DNA of 64,000 nucleotides from Pseudeuparius sepicola (Eukaryota > Arthropoda > Insecta > Coleoptera > Anthribidae), in contig OY987308.1 of NCBI GenBank assembly GCA_963920635.1, positions 3,538,225 to 3,602,224 of the forward strand, in the 5' to 3' direction. Made by a program: the position numbers and the translations under genes. Each line of letters opens with the position of its first letter. Position 1 is the first letter of the stretch. Below are positions 63,854-64,000 of the stretch, one piece after another. The notes under the pieces are model-generated. The model saw only the letters and a list, made by a program, of their open reading frames with translations. It made no database searches and was not told the origin of the DNA.

Positions 63854-64000
63854 TTAACCAAATCAAAAGATAGGCATGATTTGGGAAGCAACAAATGAAG
63901 TCCAGGCAGGAGCCAACAGCACATTTCCAGCTTCAGTCAGCACATCCCCTATTTTGGGGCTTGTACTAACATCGCCACGGAGGCTGCCAAAGCGACCTGC

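Larger units (their letters stand above)
60764..64000 (-). repeat. 326-bp hammerhead-ribozyme satellite (retrozyme-like), about 10 units
   Basis: Units repeat every 326 bp (one of 335 because AATAAGGAT is doubled at about 61741) and run off the right edge. Each contains a hammerhead motif on the minus strand. Units fall into three types: 5 and 8, 6 and 9, 7 and 10 share private variants, which gives a 978-bp higher-order repeat in the right half. A 68-71-codon minus frame in each unit is not kept in phase by the 326-bp period and is unlikely to be coding. Confidence 0.95.

Noticed and set aside
60764..64000. CRISPR array
   Set aside because: The whole 326-bp unit repeats, not short repeats with variable spacers, and the DNA is eukaryotic.

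Overview
This is repeat-rich eukaryotic nuclear DNA, almost certainly from an insect and most likely a beetle. That is inferred from spliced genes with insect-type products, a takeout/JHBP-type exon, abundant TA-flanked foldback elements with CAGGGTG ends, hAT, pogo and Tc1/mariner relics, and Penelope traces. No bacterial signals (operons, Shine-Dalgarno sites, CRISPR) are seen.

Layout. 1-15165: a satellite of 59 complete 254-bp monomers plus one broken monomer, with no length change between monomers. 15.2-20.0 kb: a LINE 3' scrap, foldback elements and MITEs. 20012-20313 (+): terminal exon of a JHBP/takeout-family gene whose other exons are not in the window, so the satellite may lie in or beside one of its introns. 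22.1-32.9 kb (-): a complete five-exon short-chain dehydrogenase of the 15-hydroxyprostaglandin dehydrogenase type, with introns filled by foldbacks, a deleted hAT element, a dead Tc1 transposase and a hAT MITE carrying a Ty3/gypsy scrap. 33-43 kb: minisatellite, a pogo-type relic, nested foldbacks and a third hAT copy. 44.2-59.1 kb (-): a complete four-exon GILT (lysosomal thiol reductase) gene, all introns in phase 0. Its introns hold a nearly intact DD41D Tc1/mariner-superfamily transposon with about 650-bp terminal inverted repeats, inverted Penelope GIY-YIG relics, and a lone hammerhead ribozyme motif. 60.76-64.0 kb: a second satellite, period 326 bp, carrying a type I hammerhead ribozyme motif in every unit on the minus strand, ten in the window.

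How it fits together. The two intact host genes are separate housekeeping or immune functions with no evident joint pathway. The mobile layer is more coherent. Foldback elements share TA target duplications and CAGGGTG-like ends with the transposase-bearing element at 50590-53221, so that kind of element is the likely source of their mobility. The hammerhead satellite is the kind of sequence described as a metazoan retrozyme (tandem units released as small circular RNAs and thought to be spread by Penelope-type machinery). Penelope relics and a second, better-paired hammerhead lie 7-16 kb away. The ribozyme array is the most notable system here.
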